Positions 46,868 to 55,485 of a stretch of DNA of 64,000 nucleotides are shown in pieces. The DNA is from Kamptonema formosum PCC 10802 (GTDB taxonomy: Bacteria; Cyanobacteriota; Cyanobacteriia; Cyanobacteriales; Oscillatoriaceae). The notes below the pieces were generated by a model. That model saw only the letters and a list, made by a program, of their open reading frames with translations, searched no databases and was not told where the DNA came from. The position numbers and the translations under genes are program-made. The stretch is taken from assembly GCF_000332335.1 (NCBI RefSeq), contig NZ_KB235948.1, positions 6,797,228-6,861,227 of the forward strand. Reading direction: 5' to 3'. Position 1 is the first letter of the stretch. Each line of letters begins with the position of its first letter.

Positions 46868-48316
46868 ATGGCTGAGGAAATATACGCCCCCAATATCCAT
46901 CTATTCGCCTGTCACGCCCAAAAAGTATTTACCGCCTTTACCGCCGACGCCAAACCAATCGACCTAGCGAAAGATTTGCTCTGGGAGAAATACCGCGCCC
47001 TCGCGCAAAAATTGCAGATACAGCCGCAGGATATCCCCATCAAACCCGGCGACTTCCTCGCCACCCGCGCGGATTTGCTAGCCACAAAAGGTAAAGTTTT
47101 GCAACCCTTCGCGGGAAAAATTGACCCCAACACCAACCAACCCCTAGCCATTAAAGGATTCGCCTATCCCGTTTGGCTCTACGACAGCTATCTCCTGGCG
47201 CTCAACATCCGCCGCCCGCAAGAGAAAGGCAACGACGCGGTAGAAATTACCCGCCTCAAAGATTTTAACCCAGATGGGTGCTTCCTGCCAAGTTTCATCG
47301 GCAGCAATTTGGGACAGCACCTGCTGCTCACGGCATTTTTGAGCCAAGAACAGCAGGAGAAATATAGCAAAAACCTGCAACAGCTCGCCGACGAGTGCTA
47401 TCGCAGTTTCACCGGCATCCCATCAGATCCCCTCCCCTTCAAGCAAACCGCACAGCTATTTGGCAGTCCTATCTTTGAGTATAGCATCCCCGGAGAGCCA
47501 GGGGAGTGCGAGGTGACAGTCTGGTTCTTCCTCACCGAGATCGCCAGTGAAAAATTCGTCGATAACTATCGGGAGTTTGCCGACCTGTTCTTCTACCGGC
47601 GTAAAGTGCTATACTCTTATTATAGCGGCAAAGCCGACTATGAAACCGCCCGGAAGAAGTGCCAAGACATAGAGCGAGAAATTGCCAACCTGCAACAAAT
47701 TCCCGCTCAGCCGGCATTGGGCTCAGCCGAGCTCACCGATCTGAAACAGAAGCTGAAAACCTTGCTGCAAATCGCCTTAGAGTATTCCCAACTCTTGCGC
47801 AACCTGGAATATGCCCGCACGACGGTTGAGATTAACGGCGACAATTATGAAGAAAAGTTAAAGATCCTTGCCGGTGAGCTGAGAAAGCAGTATGATATAG
47901 GTGGGGGAGAATTGGAATATTTAGAACGGTTCAGCCAGCTGGACTGCCGGAAATTCCAGGAGCAACTGCAAGCGTACTTAAACTATTTGGGACACGGTTC
48001 AGATTTGCTAGACAAAGCGATTTCTACCATTCGAGGACTCGTAGAGATTGACGAAGCGGAGCGCGATCGCCAGTTAGAAAAAACGATCCAATCCCTAGGG
48101 GTTGGCATCGGTGCCGGTGTGGGGGTTGCGGGAATTATAGCCAGCAGCTATCAATTAATAGAGCAGAAACCCTGGCAATGGCCACCCTCTTTTTCCCTGC
48201 CGGTTCATCCCTTTGTCGCTGCCGTCGGATGGAGTGTCGTTGCTGGGGCTGCTGTTAGTGTTTTAGGTTGGTTAATCACTAAGTATATCCTCAACAGTAA
48301 AACAGGCAAAAAATAA
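46868..48316 (+). CDS. Unknown protein with coiled coil and two C-terminal membrane segments
   Basis: This 482-aa protein starts at the ATG at 46868 (MAEEIYAPNIHLFACHAQKV), with AAGGA upstream. Residues 1-230 look globular, residues 240-340 are helical and coiled-coil-like (ARKKCQDIEREIANLQQI), and two hydrophobic segments lie near 407-428 (VGIGAGVGVAGIIASSYQL) and 447-474 (AAVGWSVVAGAAVSVLGWL). I do not recognise the family. Its position directly behind a TPR/CHAT-like gene suggests a sensor/effector pair, but this is inference. Confidence 0.7.
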   Translation: MAEEIYAPNIHLFACHAQKVFTAFTADAKPIDLAKDLLWEKYRALAQKLQIQPQDIPIKPGDFLATRADLLATKGKVLQPFAGKIDPNTNQPLAIKGFAYPVWLYDSYLLALNIRRPQEKGNDAVEITRLKDFNPDGCFLPSFIGSNLGQHLLLTAFLSQEQQEKYSKNLQQLADECYRSFTGIPSDPLPFKQTAQLFGSPIFEYSIPGEPGECEVTVWFFLTEIASEKFVDNYREFADLFFYRRKVLYSYYSGKADYETARKKCQDIEREIANLQQIPAQPALGSAELTDLKQKLKTLLQIALEYSQLLRNLEYARTTVEINGDNYEEKLKILAGELRKQYDIGGGELEYLERFSQLDCRKFQEQLQAYLNYLGHGSDLLDKAISTIRGLVEIDEAERDRQLEKTIQSLGVGIGAGVGVAGIIASSYQLIEQKPWQWPPSFSLPVHPFVAAVGWSVVAGAAVSVLGWLITKYILNSKTGKK

Positions 48317-48439
48317 TCCTTACAGCACTGATTAAGTAGGGTGCGTTCCGCAAAGCGGAACGCTACTGCTACCGCATTTTTCAATCCAAAATCCAAAATC
48401 CAAAATCCAAAATCCGTATTGCCGCAATGATAGTATTAA

Positions 48440-48664
48440 GTGAAGCGGGATGAGTTGAGCCAGCTCTCGCCGGCGGAAGAAAAGGACATCTTAAGTTTAG
48501 CACTTCTCGCCTCCGAGCGCCTGGGCGTGCCCTATGCAGCCATCGATATCGGGCAATTAGACAGTGGGGAGTGGGTGGTGATAGAAGTAGGAGATGCCCA
48601 ATTTGCGGGCGTCAGCCAAATTCCCGTCCTGGAATTGTGGAATCAGCTAATACAAATAAAATAA
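48440..48664 (+). pseudogene. C-terminal fragment of an ATP-grasp protein
   Basis: This 74-codon frame from a GTG has the pattern YAAIDIGQLDSGEWVVIEVG and AQFAGVSQIPVLELW, which matches the C-terminal end of ATP-grasp domain proteins (VDV...GEW.VIE.GDG). The N-terminal two-thirds of such an enzyme are missing. Heptamer repeats and a GGTGCGTTCCGC hairpin precede it. It is probably a remnant. Confidence 0.6.
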
Positions 48665-48825
48665 CCCAAAGAAAGCGGAACGCTACGGCTGCCGCTTTCC
48701 GCCCGCCGGCTTTCCCCGGCAGCGGCAATTTGCCTTTTTACCGGCTCAATTCCGGCGAGGTGCCGGTGAATAGCGCTCACTTTCGCTAAGATCGATTAGA
48801 TTTCCAGCACAAAAGCGCTCCATCA

Positions 48826-49722
48826 ATGGCCAAAAAGCAGAGTCTAAACTCACTAGCAGGCATGGCAAGACGGGTTGGACAGTTCAACGTCGTCCGCAAG
48901 GGAACTTGGCGGTTCCACTGGCACGACTTGTACCATTCGCTGCTCACCATGTCCTGGCCAGCGTTCCTGGGCCTAATGTGGGTGCTGTACGCAGTTTCCA
49001 ACGCTCTGTTTGCCCTCGCCTACCTGGCGGGAGGGAATTGCATCCAAAACGCCCGCCCGGGTTCGTTTCAAGACGCCTTCTTCTTCAGCGTCCAGACGAT
49101 GGCTACCATCGGGTACGGGGGGATGTCTCCCGCCACGGATTATGCAAATTGGGTGGTAACGGTGGAAGCGATGGTGGGTTTGCTGGGGGTGGCGATGGTT
49201 ACAGGGCTGGCCTTCGCCCGGTTTTCCCGCCCCACAGCGAGAGTGCTTTTCAGCCGCGTGGCGGCGATCAGACCGTATCATGGCGTGCCTACCTTGATGT
49301 TCCGCGCAGCTAACTTGCGCTATAACCAGATTCTGGAAGCGCAGATGTCGGTGACGCTGGTGCGCAACGAAATCAGCCCTGAGGGGGAATTCATGCGCCG
49401 GTTCTACGATCTCAACCTGGTGCGCAGCCGGACGCCAATTTTTGCCCTCAGCTGGACAGTGATGCACGCCATTGACGAGACGAGCCCCCTCCACGGAGCC
49501 ACGCCCGAGTTGCTGGCTGAGCAAGAAATCGAAATCGTAGTGACGATGACCGGCCTCGACGAAAGCGTTTCGCAGACTGTCCACGCCCGTCACTCCTTTA
49601 TCGCCTCCGAAATCCTGTGGAATATGCGGTTTGTCGATGTCTTGTCGAGGAGAGGTGACGGGCCAATGAGCATCGACTACTCCCGCTTCCACGACGTTGT
49701 GCCGGTGCAGCCGGTGCGTTAA
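48826..49722 (+). CDS. Inward-rectifier potassium channel (KirBac-type)
   Basis: This 298-aa protein has a slide helix (WRFHWHDLYHSLL), TM1 around residues 45-70, a pore helix and selectivity filter TIGYG (94-98, in TMATIGYGGMSP), and TM2 near 110-132. A C-terminal cytoplasmic Ig-like domain follows, with FRAANLRYNQILEAQMSV. The organisation equals prokaryotic inward rectifiers. It stands alone, between repeats. Confidence 0.94.
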   Translation: MAKKQSLNSLAGMARRVGQFNVVRKGTWRFHWHDLYHSLLTMSWPAFLGLMWVLYAVSNALFALAYLAGGNCIQNARPGSFQDAFFFSVQTMATIGYGGMSPATDYANWVVTVEAMVGLLGVAMVTGLAFARFSRPTARVLFSRVAAIRPYHGVPTLMFRAANLRYNQILEAQMSVTLVRNEISPEGEFMRRFYDLNLVRSRTPIFALSWTVMHAIDETSPLHGATPELLAEQEIEIVVTMTGLDESVSQTVHARHSFIASEILWNMRFVDVLSRRGDGPMSIDYSRFHDVVPVQPVR

Positions 49723-49771
49723 ACCCTCACAAACCCAAGAAACCCGGTTTCTTGTGAGCTTCTCTCTCATT

Positions 49772-49866
49772 TATAGCGGCTCTCAATTGGATGAAATATA
49801 GCCCAGAAACCCGGTTTCTTTAAGAAACCGGGTTTTTCAGTACCTCACTAATATGAGAGCAGCTAG
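49772..49866. mobile_element. MITE-1 copy, inverted
   Basis: It begins TATAGCGGCTCTCAATTGGA, has the GAAACCCGGTTTC hairpin, and ends with CTCACTAATATGAGAGC. Relative to the 22146 copy it lies in the opposite direction. It is downstream of the potassium channel. Confidence 0.75.
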
Positions 49867-50054
49867 ATCCCTCATCCAAATAGCGAAACCCAGCAGGCAC
49901 GCTGGAATGCAGCGATTTTATAGGGGAGCTGTATTGCCGGTAACAGACAATCTTAACATGAGTTTGTGTCTCTGGGAGGATAAGCCGGCTTCGCAGTAGC
50001 AGTAAGTTAAAAGAGTGACTGTGAAGTACGCGCCAAACTTTCAGGAGAGCAGGA

Positions 50055-50249
50055 ATGGCTAAAGTGAATCCAGTGCGGGTGCAGAAAGACTTGAAAGGAG
50101 TTGACTATCCAGCCAGCAAGCAAGACTTGCTTGAACACGCCAAGCAGCACGGTGCCGACGAGAACGTTCGCTCCACCCTAGAGCAGCTGCCAGACCAAGA
50201 GTATCAAACCCCAGCTGAGGTGAGCAAAGCCATCGGCGAGATCGAATAG
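50055..50249 (+). CDS. DUF2795 family protein
   Basis: This 64-aa protein reads VQKDLKGVDYPASKQDLLEH, AKQHGADENVRSTLEQLP and TPAEVSKAIGEI, the DUF2795 pattern of a small helical protein with unknown role. The start has AGGAGAGCAGGA upstream, a strong ribosome-binding site. It is monocistronic. Confidence 0.88.
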   Translation: MAKVNPVRVQKDLKGVDYPASKQDLLEHAKQHGADENVRSTLEQLPDQEYQTPAEVSKAIGEIE

Positions 50250-50340
50250 TCAGTCAGCCTCTGGCTCGCCCTTGCCACTCCAAATATCATCCTTTCGAGG
50301 GATGACTCAGAATTTTTATAGCAGTAGCCAGTTAGGGCAC

Positions 50341-50381
50341 GGACGTAGGACAGGCGTCTCGCCTGTCCCTGTCCCTACTAG
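50341..50381. repeat. GACAGGCGTCTCGCCTGTC palindrome
   Basis: GGACGTAGGACAGGCGTCTC and GCCTGTCCC form a hairpin nearly identical to that at 41158-41197. The rest of 50250-50516 shows no gene. Confidence 0.7.
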
Positions 50382-50516
50382 AAAGTGAGATGCCCTGTAG
50401 CTCTGAAAATCGCTAAATAAAAGAAGGAGAATCCGCTGTAATGGCTAGGTAGAGGGAGACAGCGCACCGGCTGAAGTAAAGCAACAGGGGCGAGAGAACT
50501 CGCGCCGAAATAGAGA

Positions 50517-50612
50517 TATAGCGTTTCTCATATTAGTGAGGTACTGAGAAACCCGGTTTCTTAAAGAAACCGGGTTTCTGGGCCGCAGTTCATCCAACTG
50601 AGAACCGCTATA
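50517..50612. mobile_element. MITE-1 copy, 96 bp
   Basis: It runs from TATAGCGTTTCTCATATTAG to CTGAGAACCGCTATA and is the same length as the copy at 22146, to which it is nearly identical. The central hairpin is GAAACCCGGTTTC-TTAAA-GAAACCGGGTTTC. It sits 88 bp upstream of the PEBP gene. Confidence 0.85.
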
Positions 50613-50700
50613 GGTGCGGGAGAGCCGGTGGCAGCAATCTGAAAAAGCCCCTGTCAGTTATATTGTGAGTTTCTGCTTTTTGTCAACCCAAACGAAAGTT

Positions 50701-51159
50701 ATGCACTTAGTAAGTCCTGCTTTTTTCATAGGGGGCACCATTCCTTATCAATACACCTGCGATGGCGACGAGATTTCCCCACCACTCAGCTGGGAAGAGC
50801 CACCGGAAGGGACGGCTACCTTCGCCTTAATTGTCGAAGACTCCGACGCGCCACAAGGGTCGTTTACCCACTGGCTCGTCTACGATATGCCGCCCAATCT
50901 CCGCCACCTGCCAGAGGGAGTGCCTAACCTGCCAAAGTTGCCACATGGAGGAGTGCAGGGGAAAAATGATTACGGTCATTTCGGTTATGGCAGTGCTTGT
51001 CCGCCGGACGGCACCCACCGGTACTTCTTCAAACTCTACGCCTTGGATCAAATCTTGGGTTTGGAAGCCGGTGCCAGCAAAGCGCAGGTTGAGGTGGCAA
51101 TGGAAGGGCATATTTTAGATGCCGCACAGCTGATGGGGCGCTACGCGAAGCAGGGCTAG
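50701..51159 (+). CDS. YbhB/YbcL-type phosphatidylethanolamine-binding (PEBP) protein
   Basis: This 152-aa protein has the PEBP core: YTCDGDEISPPLSWEEPPEG, ALIVEDSDAPQGSFTHWLVY and HRYFFKLYALD. Bacterial members are small ligand-binding proteins of unclear function. I start at the ATG at 50701 (MHLVSPAFF); the upstream in-frame ATG lacks family similarity. Length is normal. Confidence 0.92.
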   Translation: MHLVSPAFFIGGTIPYQYTCDGDEISPPLSWEEPPEGTATFALIVEDSDAPQGSFTHWLVYDMPPNLRHLPEGVPNLPKLPHGGVQGKNDYGHFGYGSACPPDGTHRYFFKLYALDQILGLEAGASKAQVEVAMEGHILDAAQLMGRYAKQG

Positions 51160-51377
51160 CCTTTTTCCATTCACTTGGGTTGCCCTCTCATCTGAAGGAA
51201 AAATCGCGTGCGCGCCGGCATTGGGTGACGGGTTTGCGAATGGCGCAACAGCTGCAGAACGCTCCCACATCCAAAGCTGTTCGCTCTCTCCCACCGGCAG
51301 CTCTCATCGGGAGCTCTCACCGGCAATCTGCAACCCGTTGAGCGGAGTGGCAAATTTTTAAAAGGAGGGCACAAACA

Positions 51378-51940
51378 ATGCCTGTAGCGACTGAGACTGA
51401 GCTAACCGGTGCGCTGCGCCAAGTGGCGAGCCCACTGACAGGTGCCGCCTCTGACTGGGAGCCACCGCTATGGGTGATGCCGGTGAGTTGAAGCTGGGCC
51501 AGCTGGTGCGCGAAAGGTACGGTCGCGATGCCGTTTCGATCGGCTTTACCGGCTGCACCGGCACTGTCACCGCCGCCTCAGACTGGGGCGGTCCCGCCGG
51601 GCGCAAGCCGGTCCGCCCACCACTCCCCGGCAGTTACGAAGCCCTGTTTCACGACACCGGCCTGTCGCGCTTCCCGCTCACCCTGCGCCACACCGGCAGC
51701 CAAGACAGCGACCTGCGAGCTCGGGTCATAGAAGGGTTGCGCGAACCCCCCCTGGAGCGGGCGATCGGCGTTATCTATTTCCCCCGCAGCGAGCGAATCA
51801 GCCACTATTTCTCTGCGCGGCTGCCCGACCAGTTCGACGCCATCATCCACTTTGATGAAACGCGAGCGGTAGAGCCACTGGACCGCACAGAACACTGGGA
51901 AAAAGGCGAAGTGCCCGAAACTTTTCCCTTCAGTTTATAG
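51378..51940 (+). pseudogene. Erythromycin esterase family gene with internal deletion
   Basis: A good start (AAAGGAGG, then ATG at 51378) gives MPVATETELTGALRQVASPL followed by TGAASDW, which matches the N-terminus of the intact paralogue at 37102-38439. The frame then breaks. From about 51465 another frame gives TAMGDAGELKLGQLVRERYG through to AIIHFDETRAVEP, matching the paralogue's C-terminal third. Roughly 250 residues between them, including the conserved HGTHEF and EADWPD motifs, are missing. Confidence 0.88.
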
Positions 51941-51983
51941 GGGCGCAATTGACTATTTTAACACACTAATTAGAGGTTAAACC

Positions 51984-52181
51984 ATGCACACGGAGCGAGA
52001 CAAAAGCCGCGAAAGCAGTTTAGACGAAGACAGCACCTTGGGACGACCGGCAGAAAAGAATCCCGACGATTTTCCCGAAGCGGGAGAAAAAGGGATTGAG
52101 GCTGTGTCAGCGGGCACCGGCACCCTGCCGGCGAAAGAGATGAACCCCGACGACTTCCCCGAAGCAGAGCAGGAGAATTAG
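51984..52181 (+). CDS. Small acidic protein
   Basis: This 65-aa protein is strongly acidic and probably disordered. It contains two similar motifs, KNPDDFPEAGEK and MNPDDFPEAEQEN. A ribosome-binding site, AGAGG, precedes the ATG at 51984. I recognise no function; the repeated NPDDFPEA motif suggests a binding element. Confidence 0.6.
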   Translation: MHTERDKSRESSLDEDSTLGRPAEKNPDDFPEAGEKGIEAVSAGTGTLPAKEMNPDDFPEAEQEN

Positions 52182-52280
52182 TAAAAAAATTTTCGGCTTT
52201 CTCAACGGTGGCGAGAGCGAGAATTATGATATTTAAAGACCGGACCAAAGCGGCCTGGAGCTGCGAAACTGCGCACCTTG

Positions 52281-52812
52281 CTTACTGCTATATAGACGTA
52301 GGGGGGCGTCCGCCGAGCCTGAAGGTCTAATGTTCTAACCTAAGTGCATACTGCTATATCTGTCCGCCGCAGCCCGTTCCCACGCACGGCAACTTATCTA
52401 ATATCCGGTTGAAAGCATATATACAAAACCGGTCTCAAGGCGCGTTTTGCAAATCTCATTTAATCGGAAACCCTCTCATTTACGGCAATTTGCTGCCGAA
52501 AAGCGGCCACCGGCACCCGAAAGTGGGCCACGAACAGCCGATTGGCCCCACAGAAGGGGGTGCCGGCGGGTCAAATTATCTAATCTCCGGTTGAAAGCAT
52601 ATATACAAAACCTGTCTGAAGGCGTGTTTTACAAATCTCATTTAATCGGATATAGCAGCAGTCATATTGGTGAGAACAATAGAAGCTTGGGAAGCTCTGG
52701 AGCAAGGGAGGCCGGAATGTAGGTTTCCTAAATGCTTACTGCTATATAGACGTAGGGGGGCGTCCCGCCGAGCCTGAAGGTCTAATGTTATAACCTAAGT
52801 GCATACTGCTAC
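52281..52812. mobile_element. MITE-2 copies and a 75-bp direct repeat
   Basis: MITE-2 units end at 52358 and span 52651-52812, with GTCCGCCGAGCCTGAAGGTC and GCATACTGCTA ends. Between them lie two direct 75-bp repeats, 52394-52468 and 52576-52650, both starting TTATCTAAT and containing GGTTGAAAGCATATATACAA. The stretch 52182-52815 has no intact gene. Confidence 0.75.
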
Positions 52813-52815
52813 AGT

Positions 52816-53400
52816 ATTGGGGCTGCTCAGGGGCGGCGTTCCCGTCGCCTTTGAAGTCGCCCGCACGCTCAATGCTCCCTCAGAGGTTTTTCTGGTGCGC
52901 TTTTTTGGGCGTGCCCGATCATGAGGAGCTGGCAATGGGAGCGATCGCCTCTGGCGGCGTGCGGGTGCTCAATGAAGACGTGGTGCGCTCGTTTCAGATT
53001 TCCCTAGCCGCCATTGAGCGAGTGGCGGAAAAAGAACAGCAGGAACTAGAGCGGCGGGAGCGCCTAAGAACGCCACAGCCGCCCCGCGCCCGACTTGCGC
53101 GGACGCACCGTGATTTTGGTGGGTGACGGTTTAGCCACCGGCGCGACGATGCGTGCGGCGGTTATGGCGTTGCGCCAGCAGCAACCCCCCCGTATCGTGA
53201 TGGGTGTGCCCATCTCGGCACCCGACACCTGCCGCGAATTCCAAACCGAGGCAGACGAAATTGTCTGCGCTGAAACGCCGCGCCCCTTTATTCGTGTTGG
53301 TTTGTGGCGCTACAATTTCGAGCAAACGACGGATGAAGAGGTTCGCAACTTGCTCAAACAGGCTGCAAACAGGTATCAGCCATCAGCCACCGCCACTTAG
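52816..53400 (+). pseudogene. Phosphoribosyltransferase-domain gene, frameshifted
   Basis: Three frame segments reconstruct one PRTase: [20 protein letters not shown], then [20 protein letters not shown], then LRGRTVILVGDGLATGATMR with the PRPP-binding loop, ending TTDEEVRNLLKQ. At least two frameshifts separate them, and the N-terminus is cut at the adjoining MITE-2 end. Such PRTases often accompany erythromycin-esterase-like proteins, and a deleted esterase lies 0.9 kb upstream. Confidence 0.85.
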
Positions 53401-53447
53401 CAGGGGGCCATGTCCCACACCTGGGCGCTTCCTGGGCGCTTGTCAGG

Positions 53448-53484
53448 TTTCAGTCCCGCTGTTTGGGCGAGCCGGTATCAAAGG
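53448..53484 (+). repeat. Solitary CRISPR-like repeat
   Basis: GTTTCAGTCCCGCTGTTTGG at 53448 resembles the first half of the array repeat with a few changes. Its complement ends AACAGCGGGACTGAAAC, sharing ACAGCGGGA-TGAAAC with the solitary repeat at 19990-20026. No second repeat is seen. Confidence 0.4.
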
Positions 53485-53609
53485 GGTTGTGGCGCGATAT
53501 CAAGTCTGGTATCGTTATTGCAGAGTTGAAAATGGAACTTGCCCACTGGCGATAGAGCGCCAATGGATCGGTTCCGGCGCTACCGGACATGATATGAGGT
53601 GTACTTGCG

Positions 53610-54242
53610 GTGATTTCCTTCTTGCTAAAAGACTTTCTCTCCCTGTTTGCCGTCATCGATCCGATAGGCTTGGCCCCCCTATTCATAACTATAGCTGGGC
53701 ACCATTCTTTAGAAGAACAAACCCGTATTGCTGGCCGTTCAGTTTTGGTTGCGGCCAGTATTATGCTAGGATTTATTTTGGGAGGTAACTTCCTGCTGCG
53801 CTACTTAAATATTAGCATAGAAGCTTTCCAAGTGGCGGGGGGAGTGTTGCTATTCAAGCTGGCGCTAGATATGGTATTCAATGAACCGGGGCAGCCAACA
53901 GAAGCAGAAGAAAAAGAAGCTGAAAATCAGGAGGATGTGAGTGTATTTCCGCTGGCGATTCCTCTGATTGCAGGGCCAGGTACGCTAGCTAGCATTATCA
54001 TATTGGAAAATGAGGCGTCGGACTATTCTTTCGGTATAGTGATGATTCTAGCAGGCGCGATCGTTGTGCTGTTGATTGCCTACGCGCTAATGTGTCTGTC
54101 TGGACGCTTAGCTCAACTTTTAGGCCAGACGGGAATCAATGTGGTGACGCGGATACTGGGGGTGCTACTTTCAGCTATGGCCGTGCAATATATTGCCAAT
54201 GGAGCCGTAGTTCTACTAAAGAACACCCCTAGTGGGCTGTAG
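53610..54242 (+). CDS. MarC family integral membrane protein
   Basis: This 210-aa protein has about six membrane segments and the MarC hallmarks FAVIDPIGLAPLFITI near the N-terminus and PLAIPLIAGPGTLASII in the middle. It starts at GTG 53610, with GAGGT upstream. A charged loop (EAEEKEAENQEDV) separates the two halves. The biochemical role of MarC proteins is not established. Confidence 0.92.
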   Translation: MISFLLKDFLSLFAVIDPIGLAPLFITIAGHHSLEEQTRIAGRSVLVAASIMLGFILGGNFLLRYLNISIEAFQVAGGVLLFKLALDMVFNEPGQPTEAEEKEAENQEDVSVFPLAIPLIAGPGTLASIIILENEASDYSFGIVMILAGAIVVLLIAYALMCLSGRLAQLLGQTGINVVTRILGVLLSAMAVQYIANGAVVLLKNTPSGL

Positions 54243-54871
54243 GGAGCGCTATTAATGTTCTGGAAAAGAGTTATTTGGGCGGCGCTGGCGCACTCCGCGC
54301 TGCGCTGCTCAATTACATCTTTAAATCCAGGCAGTTCTAAAGATATTTCCTCAGAAAAAATCAAACTTCAAAATTAATTACGTTAATAGCCTGACATAAA
54401 AAGGAACTGAACCCCTGTGGGATAAAGCCAACCTACTTCGCAGTTGCTCCGCAGACAAAACAAACACTGCCGGCAGGCCGTTATATTTAAAGCGGGGCGC
54501 TGGTAGATTGCAGCCTTTCTCAGGCAAACACGCCCCTACTTTCCAAATCCCCAAATCCCCAAATCCCGGCCCCTTTCCGAAAAATTTACTGTGGGATTTT
54601 TTTGAAAAATTATACCGCAATTCAGGAAACAAGTGCTTCTTTCTACAGGCTGAAAAGAACACAGGCGCAAATCTGTCTAATTTCAGCCCAGCGATAGGTG
54701 AAAAGAAACTCTCCGGGCAGCACAGTTGAGAAAAACCCCTGTGCCAAATCCTCACCGGCGGGAGAATTCCCCCTGCCTTGAAAGCGGCGATCTGCAAGCG
54801 GAGCCGCACACCAGGCTGAACAATATTGCTTGTCCCAGCTAGCATTAACGAACACAAAAGGACACATCAAT
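54243..54871. other. Gene-free region
   Basis: This 629-bp stretch has an AT-rich part (54310-54390, 54560-54620) and a run of AAATCCCC units near 54545. I see no gene, RNA or strong hairpin. The long frames in it lack family resemblance. Confidence 0.5.
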
Positions 54872-55485
54872 ATGACACGGCACCATTTACCAAACGAGAA
54901 TGTTACAGCCCGGGCGCAGCGCGCAGCCTCCCAGGCGGCGGCTCACCCGTGTGCCGAACGACTGGCGCGATTTGGCTATGCGGCAAAGGGGGCAGTTTAC
55001 GCCATAGTTGGCTTGCTGGCGGCGCAGGCGGCATTTGGCGCAGGCGGGAGGACAACGGACGCGCGGGGTGCCCTGGAAACTATCGTGACGCAGCCATTTG
55101 GGAAGTTTTTGCTCAGTTTGGTTGCGATTGGCTTGATTGGATTCGCACTCTGGCGTTTCGTTCAGGCATTTATGGGGTCAAGTTTGCCTATCACGCATCC
55201 CACGAACAGAGCCTACGATCAGTGGCGCACCAATATCTTCGGGAGTGATGTGCTGGCGGAACTCTCAACTCCCGAGCAGTTCGACTCGGCGGCGGAGTTT
55301 GTCAAGCCGGAGGATCTGGACGGTTTGTGCGGATCTCTGCAGATCCCCACCGGCACATCGAGTGGCTGCACAAGGATATAGAGCTCGGATTCAGTGAGAT
55401 TATTTTGCACAGTGTCAACCGAGAGCAGCAGCATTTCATCGACGTTTTCGGTGAGAAAGTCCTACCGTTACTGGCAGAAAAATGA
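54872..55485 (+). pseudogene. Chimera of DUF1206 N-terminus and LLM flavin oxidoreductase C-terminus
   Basis: From the ATG at 54872 (AAAGGA upstream) the first 95 or so residues are the start of a DUF1206 membrane protein (RFGYAAKGAVYAIVGLLAAQ, VAIGLIGFALWRFVQAF). The frame then passes directly into the C-terminal end of a luciferase-like oxidoreductase (AYDQWRTNIFGSDVLAELST, AAEFVKPEDLDG). One base seems to be missing near 55325. The shifted frame continues RHIEWLHKDIELGFSEIILH to the normal end VLPLLAEK at 55485. A deletion has fused two genes. Confidence 0.85.
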
